From Methylocaldum sp. 14B (GTDB taxonomy: Bacteria; Pseudomonadota; Gammaproteobacteria; Methylococcales; Methylococcaceae): a DNA stretch of 64,000 bases. The stretch is from the NCBI RefSeq assembly GCF_002005105.1, contig NZ_MSCV01000006.1:124001-188000 (forward strand). The letters run 5' to 3'. This document shows, piece by piece, positions 53,055 through 61,008 of this stretch. The translations under genes were made by a program, and so were the position numbers. Numbering within the stretch: the first letter of the stretch is position 1; each line of letters opens with the position of its first letter. Under the pieces are notes generated by a model, which had not been told where the DNA came from, did not search any database, and was given only the letters and a program-made list of their open reading frames with translations.

Positions 53055-54569
53055 ATGACTGCTTTCGGCTTCAGCAGAGTTCCTCGTAGACATTTGCTGC
53101 TTTTCGCGGCGCTGTTCGGTTCGACAGTAGAGTCCGCCGAGGCGACCACCCTCACGGTGGGTGCGATTGACGCCAACGGCGTGGCTTGCACCTTGGCCGA
53201 TGCCATCGTCGCGGCCGATAACAATATCAGCACCGGCGGCTGCCCCGCGGGTTCCGAGGACGATACCGACATCATTGAACTCACCGGCGACGTCATCCTG
53301 GCGGAAGCCTTGCCCGAGGTGAGGAGCTACTGCAGTCCGGAGCCCGATCCTTGTGCTGAGAGTGTTCAAACCCGCATCACGATCAACGGCCACGGTCATT
53401 CGATCGCACGCTCGCGCGATCCGGATACCCCGGAATTCGACCTGCTCACGCTTTTTGCGCTCTGTGGCGAGGGCATCTTTATGCCCCCGCCGATCGTCAT
53501 GCTGAATGACGTTGTGCTGAAACATGGCCAAACCGGCATTTCGTTGAAGGTTGCGACCCTCGGCATCGAGTGTCCGCCGGAGCTTGAGCTGGTGAATAGC
53601 CGTATTACCGACAATAGCGGCGATGGCATCTCGGCGCGCTTTGCCTCGATGCGGCTTACGAACAGCGTGATCGAAAGCAATGGCGGCCGCGGCATCGGAG
53701 GATACGCTACCGACATTCATTTGACGGACAGCACCGTCGCTCATAATGCGGATCGTGGTGTCTCGGCCCTTGGCGGCCTTCCATTTTATGAGAGACGAGG
53801 GGTGCTCTCCGTGACCCGCAGCACCCTCGCCGGCAATACCGGCGGTGGCGTCGAACTCGCCGGTCTACACGCCACGCTCGTGAACAGTACCGTGTCCGGA
53901 AACGGAAATACCAAGACTACGGGAGGCGGCATTCACGTGATACCCAGCGATAGCAGCGATGAGCAGCCGGTAACCGAATTAACGCTCATCAACACCACCG
54001 TTTCCGATAACGTCGCTGAGCTTGGCGGAGGCGTATACCGCGACAGCGGAGAGCACCGGATCTTTATCGACAGAAGCACCGTGATCAATTCGATTCTTGC
54101 CGATAACACCGGCGGTGACTGCATGAGCGCCCCCGGCACCACGCGCATCGCCTTCAGCGGGCAAAATCTGATCGAGGACGGCGGGTGTTTCGACCCGAGC
54201 TATTCGAATCCCCCGCTGATCGGCGATCCCAAGCTCGGTCCCCTTGAGGACAATGACGGGCCGACGCTGACCCACGCGCTTCAAAGGGACAGCATAGCGC
54301 TGAATCGGATTGCCTTCATTCACGACGTGAACGGCAATCCTCTCGGCTGCGAAGGTACGACCGACGGCGTTACCGCCGGAGTCGTCACCGATCAGCGCGG
54401 GGTCAGCCGGGCGCGGCCCGGTGACGACTTTTGCGACATCGGCGCTTTCGAACGCGCCTTCCCATCCGCCGCGGGCGAATGCAAGAACGGCGGCTACAGG
54501 AAATTCGGCTTCGATAGGCTTGGACAGTGTCTCCGGTACCTGACCCAGCGGAAAACGCAGTCGCATTAG
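53055..54569 (+). CDS. Exported beta-helix protein with choice-of-anchor Q end
   Basis: 504 residues. A signal peptide is likely (R-R-H-L-L-L-F-A-A-L-F-G-S-T-V-E-S-A). The body has parallel beta-helix repeats (N-S-R-I-T-D-N-S-G-D-G-I, N-S-V-I-E-S-N-G-G-R-G-I, D-S-T-V-A-H-N). The choice-of-anchor Q pattern ends with D-Q-R-G-V-S-R and C-D-I-G-A-F-E. The final C-K-N-G-G-Y-x-x-F-G-F-D-R-L-G-Q-C-L-x-Y is a motif of secreted proteins. The ATG at 53055 is chosen for its AAGGAGG site. Surface or extracellular role, unknown ligand. Confidence 0.85.
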   Translation: MTAFGFSRVPRRHLLLFAALFGSTVESAEATTLTVGAIDANGVACTLADAIVAADNNISTGGCPAGSEDDTDIIELTGDVILAEALPEVRSYCSPEPDPCAESVQTRITINGHGHSIARSRDPDTPEFDLLTLFALCGEGIFMPPPIVMLNDVVLKHGQTGISLKVATLGIECPPELELVNSRITDNSGDGISARFASMRLTNSVIESNGGRGIGGYATDIHLTDSTVAHNADRGVSALGGLPFYERRGVLSVTRSTLAGNTGGGVELAGLHATLVNSTVSGNGNTKTTGGGIHVIPSDSSDEQPVTELTLINTTVSDNVAELGGGVYRDSGEHRIFIDRSTVINSILADNTGGDCMSAPGTTRIAFSGQNLIEDGGCFDPSYSNPPLIGDPKLGPLEDNDGPTLTHALQRDSIALNRIAFIHDVNGNPLGCEGTTDGVTAGVVTDQRGVSRARPGDDFCDIGAFERAFPSAAGECKNGGYRKFGFDRLGQCLRYLTQRKTQSH

Positions 54570-55154
54570 AGCGTTTTTGCGTCAGGCTAACGGGAATGAG
54601 AAGTCTTCTGTTCGGGTTGAAAAAGCCGCAGGACGCGACCCCCGGCAGGAGCACGAACGATGACGAAATGGGAGTTTGTCGGCGGGCCTGCTGACGGCGG
54701 AGATGGCCCGGTGGGTACCGGCCGAAGAGAAACCGCCGCGCAGCAGCTTATCTGAACGACGGCTTCCCCTGCGGCTAGAGCGTTTTCCGAGTCGGTGTAA
54801 GGGATTCGGATATGTAGGTCGGCAATCCCTTGCCGACGTATCGGCTCGGCGAAGGGCTTTGTCGGAAGGGCAGCTCTGGCGCTCCCAGAGATGCCGTTTG
54901 CGATTGGAAGGGTCGCGACTAAAGCGACCGTTTGCGATTGGGAAGGGATTGCCGACCTACGCTCTCCCCTCCAGGAACGAATCCGTACACCGGGACGGAA
55001 AACGCTCTAAGTACATTCAGGGAAGTCTTGCGGCATAGGCACCACTACAGGAGAAACCCGCCAATCAAACTAATCTGTCGAGATTCCGTAAAAGTTTACG
55101 GAATGTACTTAGATCTTGCATTAGACGGGCATTAACTTACTGGGAGGTAAAGCG
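54570..55154. repeat. Repeat-filled gap between beta-helix and cytochrome genes
   Basis: 585 bases with no gene. It holds family B arms (54814-54834 and 54945-54960) with an inserted CGTTTGCGATTGG element between them, several TAGAGCGTTTTC motifs and a 106-bp MITE-like element at 55007-55112. Confidence 0.75.
55007..55112 (+). mobile_element. 106-bp MITE-like element, left copy
   Basis: Terminal inverted repeats CTAAGTACATTC and GAATGTACTTAG (12 bases). An inverted, closely related 106-bp copy is at 56321-56426. It encodes nothing. Confidence 0.85.
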
Positions 55155-55646
55155 ATGAAGAAACGTATAGTCAGGATCGTGTCCATCGGAATCACCCTTA
55201 ACCTGTTCCTGGCGGGCACTACATGGTCGGAGGAGGCTAAGGTCAAGTATCCCGAAGCTTATCGAGACTGGACTCGCGTAAAGTCAATGGTGATCCAGCA
55301 AGGGCATCCTCTCTATGATTCCTTCGGCGGAATTCATCATATCTATGCCAATGACGAGGCACTGAAGGCCATGACCAAGGGCGATATCTATCCCGATGGT
55401 TCAGTGCTGATTTTCGATCTCCTCGAGGCGAAGAGCGAGAACAATGCCATCGTGGAGGGTGACCGAAAAGTTCTTGGGGTAATGGAGAAGGATTCCGAGA
55501 AGTTCAAGGAAACCGGAGGATGGGGTTTCGAGGGATTCAAAGGAGATACCCAGGAAAGAGTGGTCAAGGACGCGAAGAACGAATGTTTTTCTTGCCATGT
55601 ACCCCAGAAGCAGTCGGATTACGTATACAGCACTTACCGCAAGTAG
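55155..55646 (+). CDS. Cytochrome P460-family protein
   Basis: 163 residues. Signal peptide M-K-K-R-I-V-R-I-V-S-I-G-I-T-L then W-S-E-E. The haem motif C-F-S-C-H is near residue 144, close to the C-terminus, as in P460 proteins; Y-P-E-A-Y-R-D-W-T-R-V-K and I-Y-x-N-D-E-A-L are family blocks. P460 proteins oxidise hydroxylamine or bind NO in the periplasm of methanotrophs and nitrifiers; the relative cytochrome c'-beta only binds NO. I cannot tell which from the sequence, since the cross-linking lysine is not assignable by eye. GGGAGG precedes the ATG. Confidence 0.88.
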   Translation: MKKRIVRIVSIGITLNLFLAGTTWSEEAKVKYPEAYRDWTRVKSMVIQQGHPLYDSFGGIHHIYANDEALKAMTKGDIYPDGSVLIFDLLEAKSENNAIVEGDRKVLGVMEKDSEKFKETGGWGFEGFKGDTQERVVKDAKNECFSCHVPQKQSDYVYSTYRK

Positions 55647-55719
55647 TCATCCGATATCGATCGGGTATCCAGTCGGTTGCCTGGTGGGTTACGGCATTGC
55701 GGCCGCGACGACAGCGGAG

Positions 55720-56084
55720 GCGATGCGCCAGGCGGTTCATCAGTTCCAGCCCGACCTGGTGCTATGTCCGATGCTCGCCCAGGTCGGTCATTCCCCGCGA
55801 CATTTGGAAACGGTACACGTGCATCATCCTCCATCCCGGAATCGTCGGTGACCGTGGCGGCAATTCGCTCGATTGGGCGATTCTGAACGAGGAAACGCAT
55901 AAGGGGCCTCACCGCGGTGGAGGCCGCGGACCAGGTTGATTCCGGTGCGATCTGGGCGACCTACGAATTCAAGATGCGGTCGGCGAGCAAGAGCAGCCTG
56001 TACCGAGATGAGGTGGCGCGCGCAGCGGTCAAGGCCATGTTGGTCGCGGTGAGGCGCTTCGAAAGCCGCTTGTTCGTGTCGTGA
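55720..56084 (+). pseudogene. hypX/hoxX formyltransferase-domain remnant
   Basis: Fragments of one protein in three frames: A-V-H-Q-F-Q-P-D-L-V-L-C-P-M-L (about 55730-55775), then C-I-I-L-H-P-G-I-V-G-D-R-G-x-N-S-L-D-W-A-I-L-N (about 55825-55890), then L-T-A-V-E-A-A-D-Q-V-D-S-G-A-I-W-A-T to R-R-F-E-S (55908-56084). These match the N-terminal hydrolase/formyltransferase region of HypX, which makes the CO ligand of NiFe hydrogenase. Two frameshifts and missing ends show it is dead. It lies between the two MITE copies with the P460 gene. Confidence 0.82.
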
Positions 56085-56706
56085 AGGCCGAGTAGCGGCA
56101 AATCGACTGGAAATGCGATCCCGTCGCCACGATCCCGAGGAAGATCCGTTCCGCCGACGGCGCCCCCGGCGTGCTGGACGGGATCAGCGGGCTGCCTGAG
56201 CGATGGCGTGAACAGCCCGCGTAGAGCGGAGTAGGGTACTCCCGTATTCCAATCACAAACGGTTGTCCGGGGAGGGGCTGGCCGGCGCTCCCGGCCAGGC
56301 CGTTTGCGATTGGAAGGTCGCTAAGTACATTCCGCAAATACTTGCGGAATCTCGACTGTTTGGCTTGATTGGCGGGGTTGTCCTGCAGGTTGCCTATGCC
56401 GCAAGACATTCCCTGAATGTACTTAGAGCATTTTCATATCTACTGTACGGGCACTCGCGCGTAGGTCGGGAATCCTTTCCCGACGCCACGTCCCCGCCGA
56501 GCGTCTTCGTCGGCAAAGGGTTGCCGACCTACGAATGCTTGAATCCATTCACCCGAGCCGAAGGCGCCAACGACGTCCGCCAAGCTGGTTTTGCCGTACG
56601 AGCGCGATGAAAACGCTCTAAAGCGACGTTTGCGATTGGGAGCACCAGAACGACCCTCCAGGCGCACCGCCGGAACCGCCATTCCACCGAATGCGCCCTA
56701 CGCGAG
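56085..56706. repeat. Repeat cluster after the hypX remnant
   Basis: No gene. It has a CCAATCACAAACGG...CCGTTTGCGATTGG palindrome at 56248-56315, the right MITE copy (56321-56426), a 72-bp family B unit (56461-56532) nested with a family F unit (56509-56619), and a second CGTTTGCGATTGG at 56626. Confidence 0.8.
56321..56426 (-). mobile_element. 106-bp MITE-like element, right copy
   Basis: Same length and ends as 55007-55112 but in opposite orientation; its reverse complement matches that copy over most positions. Together the pair brackets the P460 gene and the hypX remnant. Confidence 0.85.
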
Positions 56707-57432
56707 CTAATCCGTGAGATAGAAGGTGATGGTCGTAACGAGCCGGACCTCTTTCTCAATGCTCTTGGTGTCGCCGTACTCCTCACCGACATCACGAATA
56801 ATGAAGCCACCCTGCTGCGCGTCCCTTATGCCGCCAACCTTGACTCCGGCATCGGCCGCGAACTCGTTCGCGGCAATACGAGCGTTTGTAGTCGCTTCCT
56901 TTACCATGGCTGGCTTTATCTCGTTTAGCTTCGTGAAGTGATAGGCCGGCGCGTTGTTCTGTATATCAATGCCCTGGGCTATTAGCCTGTTTAGCTTCGA
57001 TCTCGCTTCCGAAACCAAACGAACTTTGCCGGTTTCGACATCAATCGATCCGACAAGCATATGCCTCTCTTCGACAAGCTGTTGCTTGTCGTCCCGGAAC
57101 TCTTTCTTCTCGTAGTCAATGACACCGGGCGAAACTTCCGACTTCTCAAAACCGCTTTCCAGGAGCAGCGACACGATCCGCGACTGATCAGCTTCCGACT
57201 GTTCATAGAGTTTTGACACCGGGGTCGTTCCGCTTCCGGATACGGTGTACTGGATCTTCCAATAGGCCCGATCCGCCTCGACCCGCCTCTCGGCTAGGCC
57301 CTTCACCTCCGCGGTGTTAGTGCCGACCTTGGCGTTATACAACGTTTGGCTGACAAAGTAGCCGCCAACAGCGATTCCTAGGGAAAGGGCCAAAGAAACT
57401 ACTAGAAGCTCAGCTCGACCAATGTTGTTCAT
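56707..57432 (-). CDS. SIMPL-domain (DUF541) protein
   Basis: 241 residues. An N-terminal membrane anchor (L-L-V-V-S-L-A-L-S-L-G-I-A-V-G-G) is followed by the SIMPL pattern: V-K-G-L-A-E-R-R-V-E-A-D-R-A, then D-Q-S-R-I-V-S-L-L-L-E-S-G-F and A-R-I-A-A-N-E-F-A-A-D-A-G-V-K-V-G-G-I. Such proteins are periplasmic and of unclear use, sometimes tied to oxidative stress. The ATG at 57432 has GGGGGA upstream. Confidence 0.88.
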   Translation of the reverse strand: MNNIGRAELLVVSLALSLGIAVGGYFVSQTLYNAKVGTNTAEVKGLAERRVEADRAYWKIQYTVSGSGTTPVSKLYEQSEADQSRIVSLLLESGFEKSEVSPGVIDYEKKEFRDDKQQLVEERHMLVGSIDVETGKVRLVSEARSKLNRLIAQGIDIQNNAPAYHFTKLNEIKPAMVKEATTNARIAANEFAADAGVKVGGIRDAQQGGFIIRDVGEEYGDTKSIEKEVRLVTTITFYLTD

Positions 57433-57889
57433 CACATCTTCCCCCTGTTGTCCCCACTGTATCGCCTAGCGCCCTGCCGAGCGGCGCGGGGCATGAAAGC
57501 AAACAGACACCGCGGACGATCTTACGGAGTCCGGATACATTCGTTTAAGCCCTGGAACAAAGTTTAGGCGGTTTCCCGCGTCGGTCCGCCCGCCAACGCC
57601 AGTTCGTCGCTGCCGCGACGTGCTCGCATGATATGCCGGCATGAGCGTTCCGCCATTTTCCCGTCTGGCGCTTTTCCGATCAACCGAAAGGAACCGGCCG
57701 CAAGACTGAGAATCCAGCCAAACAATCCGCCGTAATGGAGTGATTCCGTTGTATCTTCCGCGACTCTTCTATCACATCGTTGGAGCCCGCATCCTATGCG
57801 GGTCAGATGATTTATAGCCGCAGGATGGGCAAAGCATAGCGTGCCCATCGAGTACATTCGTCGGCAAGGAATTGCTGACCTACAAAATC
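57433..57889. other. Gap with no supported gene
   Basis: An open frame of 109 codons on the minus strand (57564-57893) has arginine- and cysteine-rich shadow-like composition and runs through a family B fragment (57867-57883), so I do not call it. Nothing else was seen. Confidence 0.5.
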
Positions 57890-58198
57890 TCAATCCCGGT
57901 TTGCGATAGCGTTTCTTTGTGCCATGCGTATGCGTTCCGCGATTCCTAGCGGGCTGGATTCGTAAGCGGCCTTCGCCTCGTCCAGCGCGGCTTGGGCGGT
58001 GGCGGCTTCTTCCGCCGTCAGCGGCAAGCGGCCTGCGATATGGGTGGCGTCCGGCACGGCCTTTAGTATGGCTGCCCAGTTCGGGTGCTCGTGGATCGGA
58101 ATCAGTCGGTCGGCCTCCTTCTTGCCTTCGAGACAGATGGCCATACCGATGACCTCAACCTTGCGGCCGTCTTCTGTGGTTTTGATATAAGTAGCCAT
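57890..58198 (-). CDS. Unknown protein, 102 residues
   Basis: No family recognised. It starts M-A-T-Y-I-K-T-T-E-D-G-R-K-V-E-V-I-G, with I-P-I-H-E-H-P-N-W in the middle and a long alanine-rich helix A-E-E-A-A-T-A-Q-A-A-L-D-E-A-K. Good codon use and the gene order at the end of a leftward cluster support it. A GATAAAACCACC leader gives a weak ribosome site. Function unknown. Confidence 0.7.
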   Translation of the reverse strand: MATYIKTTEDGRKVEVIGMAICLEGKKEADRLIPIHEHPNWAAILKAVPDATHIAGRLPLTAEEAATAQAALDEAKAAYESSPLGIAERIRMAQRNAIANRD

Positions 58199-58245
58199 GG
58201 TGGTTTTATCCTGAGATTCGGAATTTCTGTATCGATGACTTATCG

Positions 58246-58482
58246 CTACGACTTGATGCGCGGACGCTCGGAAGCGGAGTAGTTGCTGAAATGGCCTTCC
58301 CGCGCGGCTTGCGCTCGGGCCTTCGACACCAGGCCGGCCGTCTTGCCTTGAGGGGCCGTCAGTGAAGGTAGTTTTTCCAAGGTCTGTGCCCCGCACTCCG
58401 GACAGGACGGAACGGCGGACAGGCTGACCAGTAATTCGAAGGTTTTGTCACATTGCTTGCAATGAAAGTCGTAAATCGGCAT
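58246..58482 (-). CDS. FmdB-type zinc ribbon protein
   Basis: 78 residues. M-P-I-Y-D-F-H-C-K-Q-C-D-K-T-F-E and then C-P-E-C-G form the two C-x2-C pairs of the FmdB/CxxC_CxxC_SSSS family. The tail is basic and serine containing. Members are putative regulators or assembly factors; no function is proven. It follows the bolA gene on the same strand. Confidence 0.88.
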   Translation of the reverse strand: MPIYDFHCKQCDKTFELLVSLSAVPSCPECGAQTLEKLPSLTAPQGKTAGLVSKARAQAAREGHFSNYSASERPRIKS

Positions 58483-58524
58483 AGATCGATCTCTCGTCGG
58501 TCAATCAAAAACCATCCCGCGGGC

Positions 58525-58806
58525 CTACTCCGTAGACGGAGCGTTAGGCTCGGCGCCCGTTCCGTCTTGCTGTTCCCGCTGCCATTCGGAAGGCGTATAG
58601 ACCTTCATGCTGATGGCGTGCAACGCGCCGCTTGCCAGGGGTTCTTTGACGGTTGCCAGAACTTTTTGCTGACGCCGGACCGGCGATAAGCCTTTGAAAG
58701 CCTCCCCGATGATCACGATCGAGAAATTACAGCCTTCGCCTTCAACCGAGAGTTGGCAATCGGGCAGGCCGGTTTCGATCAGGCTACGGACTTCCGCGAT
58801 CTCCAT
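58525..58806 (-). CDS. BolA-family protein next to Grx4
   Basis: 93 residues. The BolA fold shows in V-R-S-L-I-E-T-G-L-P-D-C-Q-L-S-V-E-G-E-G, F-x-G-L-S-P-V-R-R-Q-Q-K-V-L and G-A-L-H-A-I-S-M-K-V-Y-T. The start C-Q-L-S-V-E-G-E-G-C region matches the YrbA/IbaG branch. It lies five bases after the monothiol glutaredoxin gene; the two proteins are known to form 2Fe-2S-bridged complexes. ATG at 58806. Confidence 0.9.
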   Translation of the reverse strand: MEIAEVRSLIETGLPDCQLSVEGEGCNFSIVIIGEAFKGLSPVRRQQKVLATVKEPLASGALHAISMKVYTPSEWQREQQDGTGAEPNAPSTE

Positions 58807-58811
58807 GGCGA

Positions 58812-59141
58812 TCAGTCCGCTTTTTTGCCGGCGACGGCTTTTTCCAGCATGGGCTTGAGCTCGCCCTTCTGCGCGATTTCCGCAACGATATCGCTGCCGC
58901 CGACGAGTTCGCCGTTCACGAACAATTGGGGAAAGGTGGGCCACTCCGAGATGCTGGGCAGCTTCTCCCGGATCGAAGGCGCCTGGAGCACATTGACGTA
59001 AGCGAAGGGAACGCCGGTGGACTGAAGTGCCGCAACGGCCTTGGCGGAAAAACCGCATTGCGGCATATCGGGTACCCCTTTCATGTAGAGGAGGACCGGA
59101 TGGGTCGCGATCTGTTCGCGGATGGTATTTTCGATGCTCAT
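58812..59141 (-). CDS. grxD: Monothiol glutaredoxin Grx4/GrxD
   Basis: 109 residues. The active motif C-G-F-S is at 29-32 (M-P-Q-C-G-F-S), followed by W-P-T-F-P-Q-L-F-V-N-G-E-L-V-G-G-S-D-I, the glutathione-binding segment. CGFS glutaredoxins carry 2Fe-2S clusters and work with BolA. GAGAGGATCAGC precedes the ATG at 59141. bolA follows directly. Confidence 0.95.
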   Translation of the reverse strand: MSIENTIREQIATHPVLLYMKGVPDMPQCGFSAKAVAALQSTGVPFAYVNVLQAPSIREKLPSISEWPTFPQLFVNGELVGGSDIVAEIAQKGELKPMLEKAVAGKKAD

Positions 59142-59174
59142 TGCTGATCCTCTCATTAGTTAATCAATCGGCTT

Positions 59175-59322
59175 ATTCCGTTGGGCATTCGAGTGAACAT
59201 TAATCGTAGGGTGGGTTAGCGAAGCGTAACCCACCGATTCGAGGTTGCTCGGTGGGTTACGGCCTTGCGGCCTAACCCACCCTACAAAAATGAATTCCTT
59301 AATTGAAAGCGATTTGGAATTT
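59175..59322. repeat. Extended palindromic repeat, copy 3 (family C)
   Basis: TTGGGCATTCGAGTG head, GTAGGGTGGGTTAGCG...CCTAACCCACCCTAC palindrome and AATTCCTTAATTGAAAGCG tail, the closest relative of 18081-18223. It lies between grxD and the ferredoxin gene. Confidence 0.87.
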
Positions 59323-59384
59323 GGAATTAGGTCTGCCGGCAGGTGCGAATTTGTCGCACCCGCCACGATTATGACGGCCGGATC

Positions 59385-59693
59385 TCAAAATCCGGACGCA
59401 AAGCCCAGCAACTCGACGGTGATGTCTTCCGTCCCCAGAACCTTGGCTTGGCACGCCAGGCGGGATTTGGAGCCCACGCCCACGATCGTGTCCAGTTTCG
59501 CGTGCTCCGGAGCAGCGGTCCTGGATACCCCCTTTTTGCCGGCTTGCACGAAGATGTGGCAGCTGCCGCACTCGGCGTTGCCGCCGCACTTGTGCATGAT
59601 TTCTTCGCCGGCCGCCAGTATCGCCTCCAAAAGGCTCATCCCTTCCTGGACCTCGACGGTTTTTCCGGATGGCATTATGGTCAGAGTCGACAT
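59385..59693 (-). CDS. [2Fe-2S] plant-type ferredoxin, second nif-linked copy
   Basis: 102 residues. Ligands Cys36, Cys42, Cys45 (C-G-G-N-A-E-C-G-S-C) and Cys81 (R-L-A-C-Q). It shares the P-S-G-K-T-V-x-V start and L-L-E-A-I-L-A-A-G-E-E helix with the ferredoxin at 10060. It sits in the leftward nifV-nifW cluster. Electron delivery to an assembly or protection step is likely. Confidence 0.9.
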   Translation of the reverse strand: MSTLTIMPSGKTVEVQEGMSLLEAILAAGEEIMHKCGGNAECGSCHIFVQAGKKGVSRTAAPEHAKLDTIVGVGSKSRLACQAKVLGTEDITVELLGFASGF

Positions 59694-59774
59694 GTGATTA
59701 CCTCGTCTTGTTTTTTGTGGATTGAAAATTCAATACGTCACGGAGATTGAGTGGGTCGGATCTTCCATGACGGA

Positions 59775-60239
59775 TTACAATCCCGCGGCGAGGGAGCCGA
59801 TCACCGAGCCGCCGACCGTGTCGGCGGAGTCCAGTTCCCTCAATTTACCGAGTATTTCCTCGCAGCCGCGAGCATCGCCCTGGCGCAAGCGGATGAAGGC
59901 CAGCGCCTTGAGCGAAAAAAGGTAGAAATGCTGGGGACTGTTGTGCAGGGTCCAGTCCGCAGTTTCCGGGGTCAGGCTCGCATAGCTTTCCGGAAAGCCG
60001 CCTTGACGCGCGGCGGTTTTCAAGGCCGAGCGCGCCGCTTCCTCGGCGTCCGCCAGCCGGCCCTTGTAGAAATAGAATTTGTAGAGCGAGAAATACACCG
60101 GCAGAGCTTCGGGCGCCTCTTGCCGCGCCTGCTGCAACAGCGCTTCGGCTCGCGCCGTGTCGGCATAGGCGCTCATGGCTTCCTCGAGCAGGCCGCCGAC
60201 CTTGGGCGGCACGTCGCCGGCATAAAAGACTTCACGCAT
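59775..60239 (-). CDS. TPR-fold protein, paralogue of 4509-5081
   Basis: 154 residues. The helical pattern V-Y-F-S-L-Y-K-F-Y-F-Y-K-G-R-L-A-D-A-E-E-A-A and L-F-S-L-K-A-L-A-F-I-R-L-R-Q-G-D, with an ending L-D-S-A-D-T-V-G-G-S, parallels the protein near nifB. It lacks about 40 N-terminal residues of that copy. A GTG at 60257 is a possible earlier start. Both copies sit in nif Fe-S gene groups, suggesting scaffolds with different partners. Confidence 0.78.
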   Translation of the reverse strand: MREVFYAGDVPPKVGGLLEEAMSAYADTARAEALLQQARQEAPEALPVYFSLYKFYFYKGRLADAEEAARSALKTAARQGGFPESYASLTPETADWTLHNSPQHFYLFSLKALAFIRLRQGDARGCEEILGKLRELDSADTVGGSVIGSLAAGL

Positions 60240-60269
60240 GGCTGTTCCGCGCTCCACGATCGGGATTCC

Positions 60270-60596
60270 TCAAGACCAAACCGCCGCGGGTGCTAACAGG
60301 CGTTCCACGGGTTCGCCTTTTTGCAGGTGCTCGCTGACGATCTCGCCCACGTCTTCCGGCTTGACCTTGGTGTACATCACGGCATCGGGGTAAACGATGA
60401 CGGTGGGCCCCAAGTCGCACGCGCCGAGACAGCCGGTGCTGGTCAGCTGGAATTTTCCGTGGAGCTGGCCGGCCTCGAATTGCTGGGCGAAGGTCTGGAG
60501 CACCGCCGCGCAGCCCAATTGCGCGCAAGATCCGCGCGGATGTCCGGGAGGTCTCGATTGGGCGCAGACGAACACGTGTTTTTCGGGTTTAGCCAT
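60270..60596 (-). CDS. FeSI (Shethna protein I)-like thioredoxin-fold [2Fe-2S] ferredoxin
   Basis: 108 residues. Ligands Cys11 and Cys24 (C-x12-C) and Cys56 and Cys60 (C-L-G-A-C) fit the thioredoxin-like ferredoxin family. The start M-A-K-P-E-K-H-V-F-V-C-A-Q and R-P-P-G-H-P-R-G-S-C, and the Y-P-D-A-V-M-Y block, are close to Azotobacter FeSI. An extra Cys29 is present. The protein is a low-potential redox carrier linked to nif genes. AGGAATAAAGA precedes the ATG. Confidence 0.9.
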   Translation of the reverse strand: MAKPEKHVFVCAQSRPPGHPRGSCAQLGCAAVLQTFAQQFEAGQLHGKFQLTSTGCLGACDLGPTVIVYPDAVMYTKVKPEDVGEIVSEHLQKGEPVERLLAPAAVWS

Positions 60597-60633
60597 TCTT
60601 TATTCCTCGTAGCAAGATCAAACGGATTCGTTT

Positions 60634-60996
60634 TTAGATGGTGCCGGGCTTGCCGTCGCTAGCCTCTCGTTTCCGGGTCGAAAGGCTGGCCTTCATGCTC
60701 TCCAGCGAAATGCTCTTGCCGTCCTGATCCTGAAAGACCTTGAACACTTTTTCCTGGGCCGCGTTCGAGGTCACGAAATCATCATGTGCGCGGGTCAGAT
60801 ATTCCTTGCAGATGTTCCAGGCCGAAGCTTCGTCCAGGTCGTCCGGGATCGGCGATCTGGCAAGGTATTGGTTGAAGCGCTTCAGGATGTGCAGGCGGTT
60901 GACGTTCACGACGTCGGCTTGATACGGAATGCCGAAAAAATCGAAGAACTCCTCGGCCGCGGAGAAACCTTCTATGCGTTGCAGTACCGGATTCAT
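60634..60996 (-). CDS. nifW: NifW, nitrogenase stabilising/protective protein
   Basis: 120 residues with the NifW pattern: [31 protein letters not shown] and A-Q-E-K-V-F-K-V-F. NifW binds MoFe protein and helps its maturation or oxygen tolerance. It follows nifV by 12 bases, the usual nifV-nifW order. Confidence 0.95.
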   Translation of the reverse strand: MNPVLQRIEGFSAAEEFFDFFGIPYQADVVNVNRLHILKRFNQYLARSPIPDDLDEASAWNICKEYLTRAHDDFVTSNAAQEKVFKVFQDQDGKSISLESMKASLSTRKREASDGKPGTI

Positions 60997-61008
60997 GGAG
61001 ATGCCTTT

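Noticed and set aside
57564-57893. A 109-codon minus-strand frame
   Set aside because: No ribosome site, arginine-rich shadow composition, and overlap with a repeat fragment.
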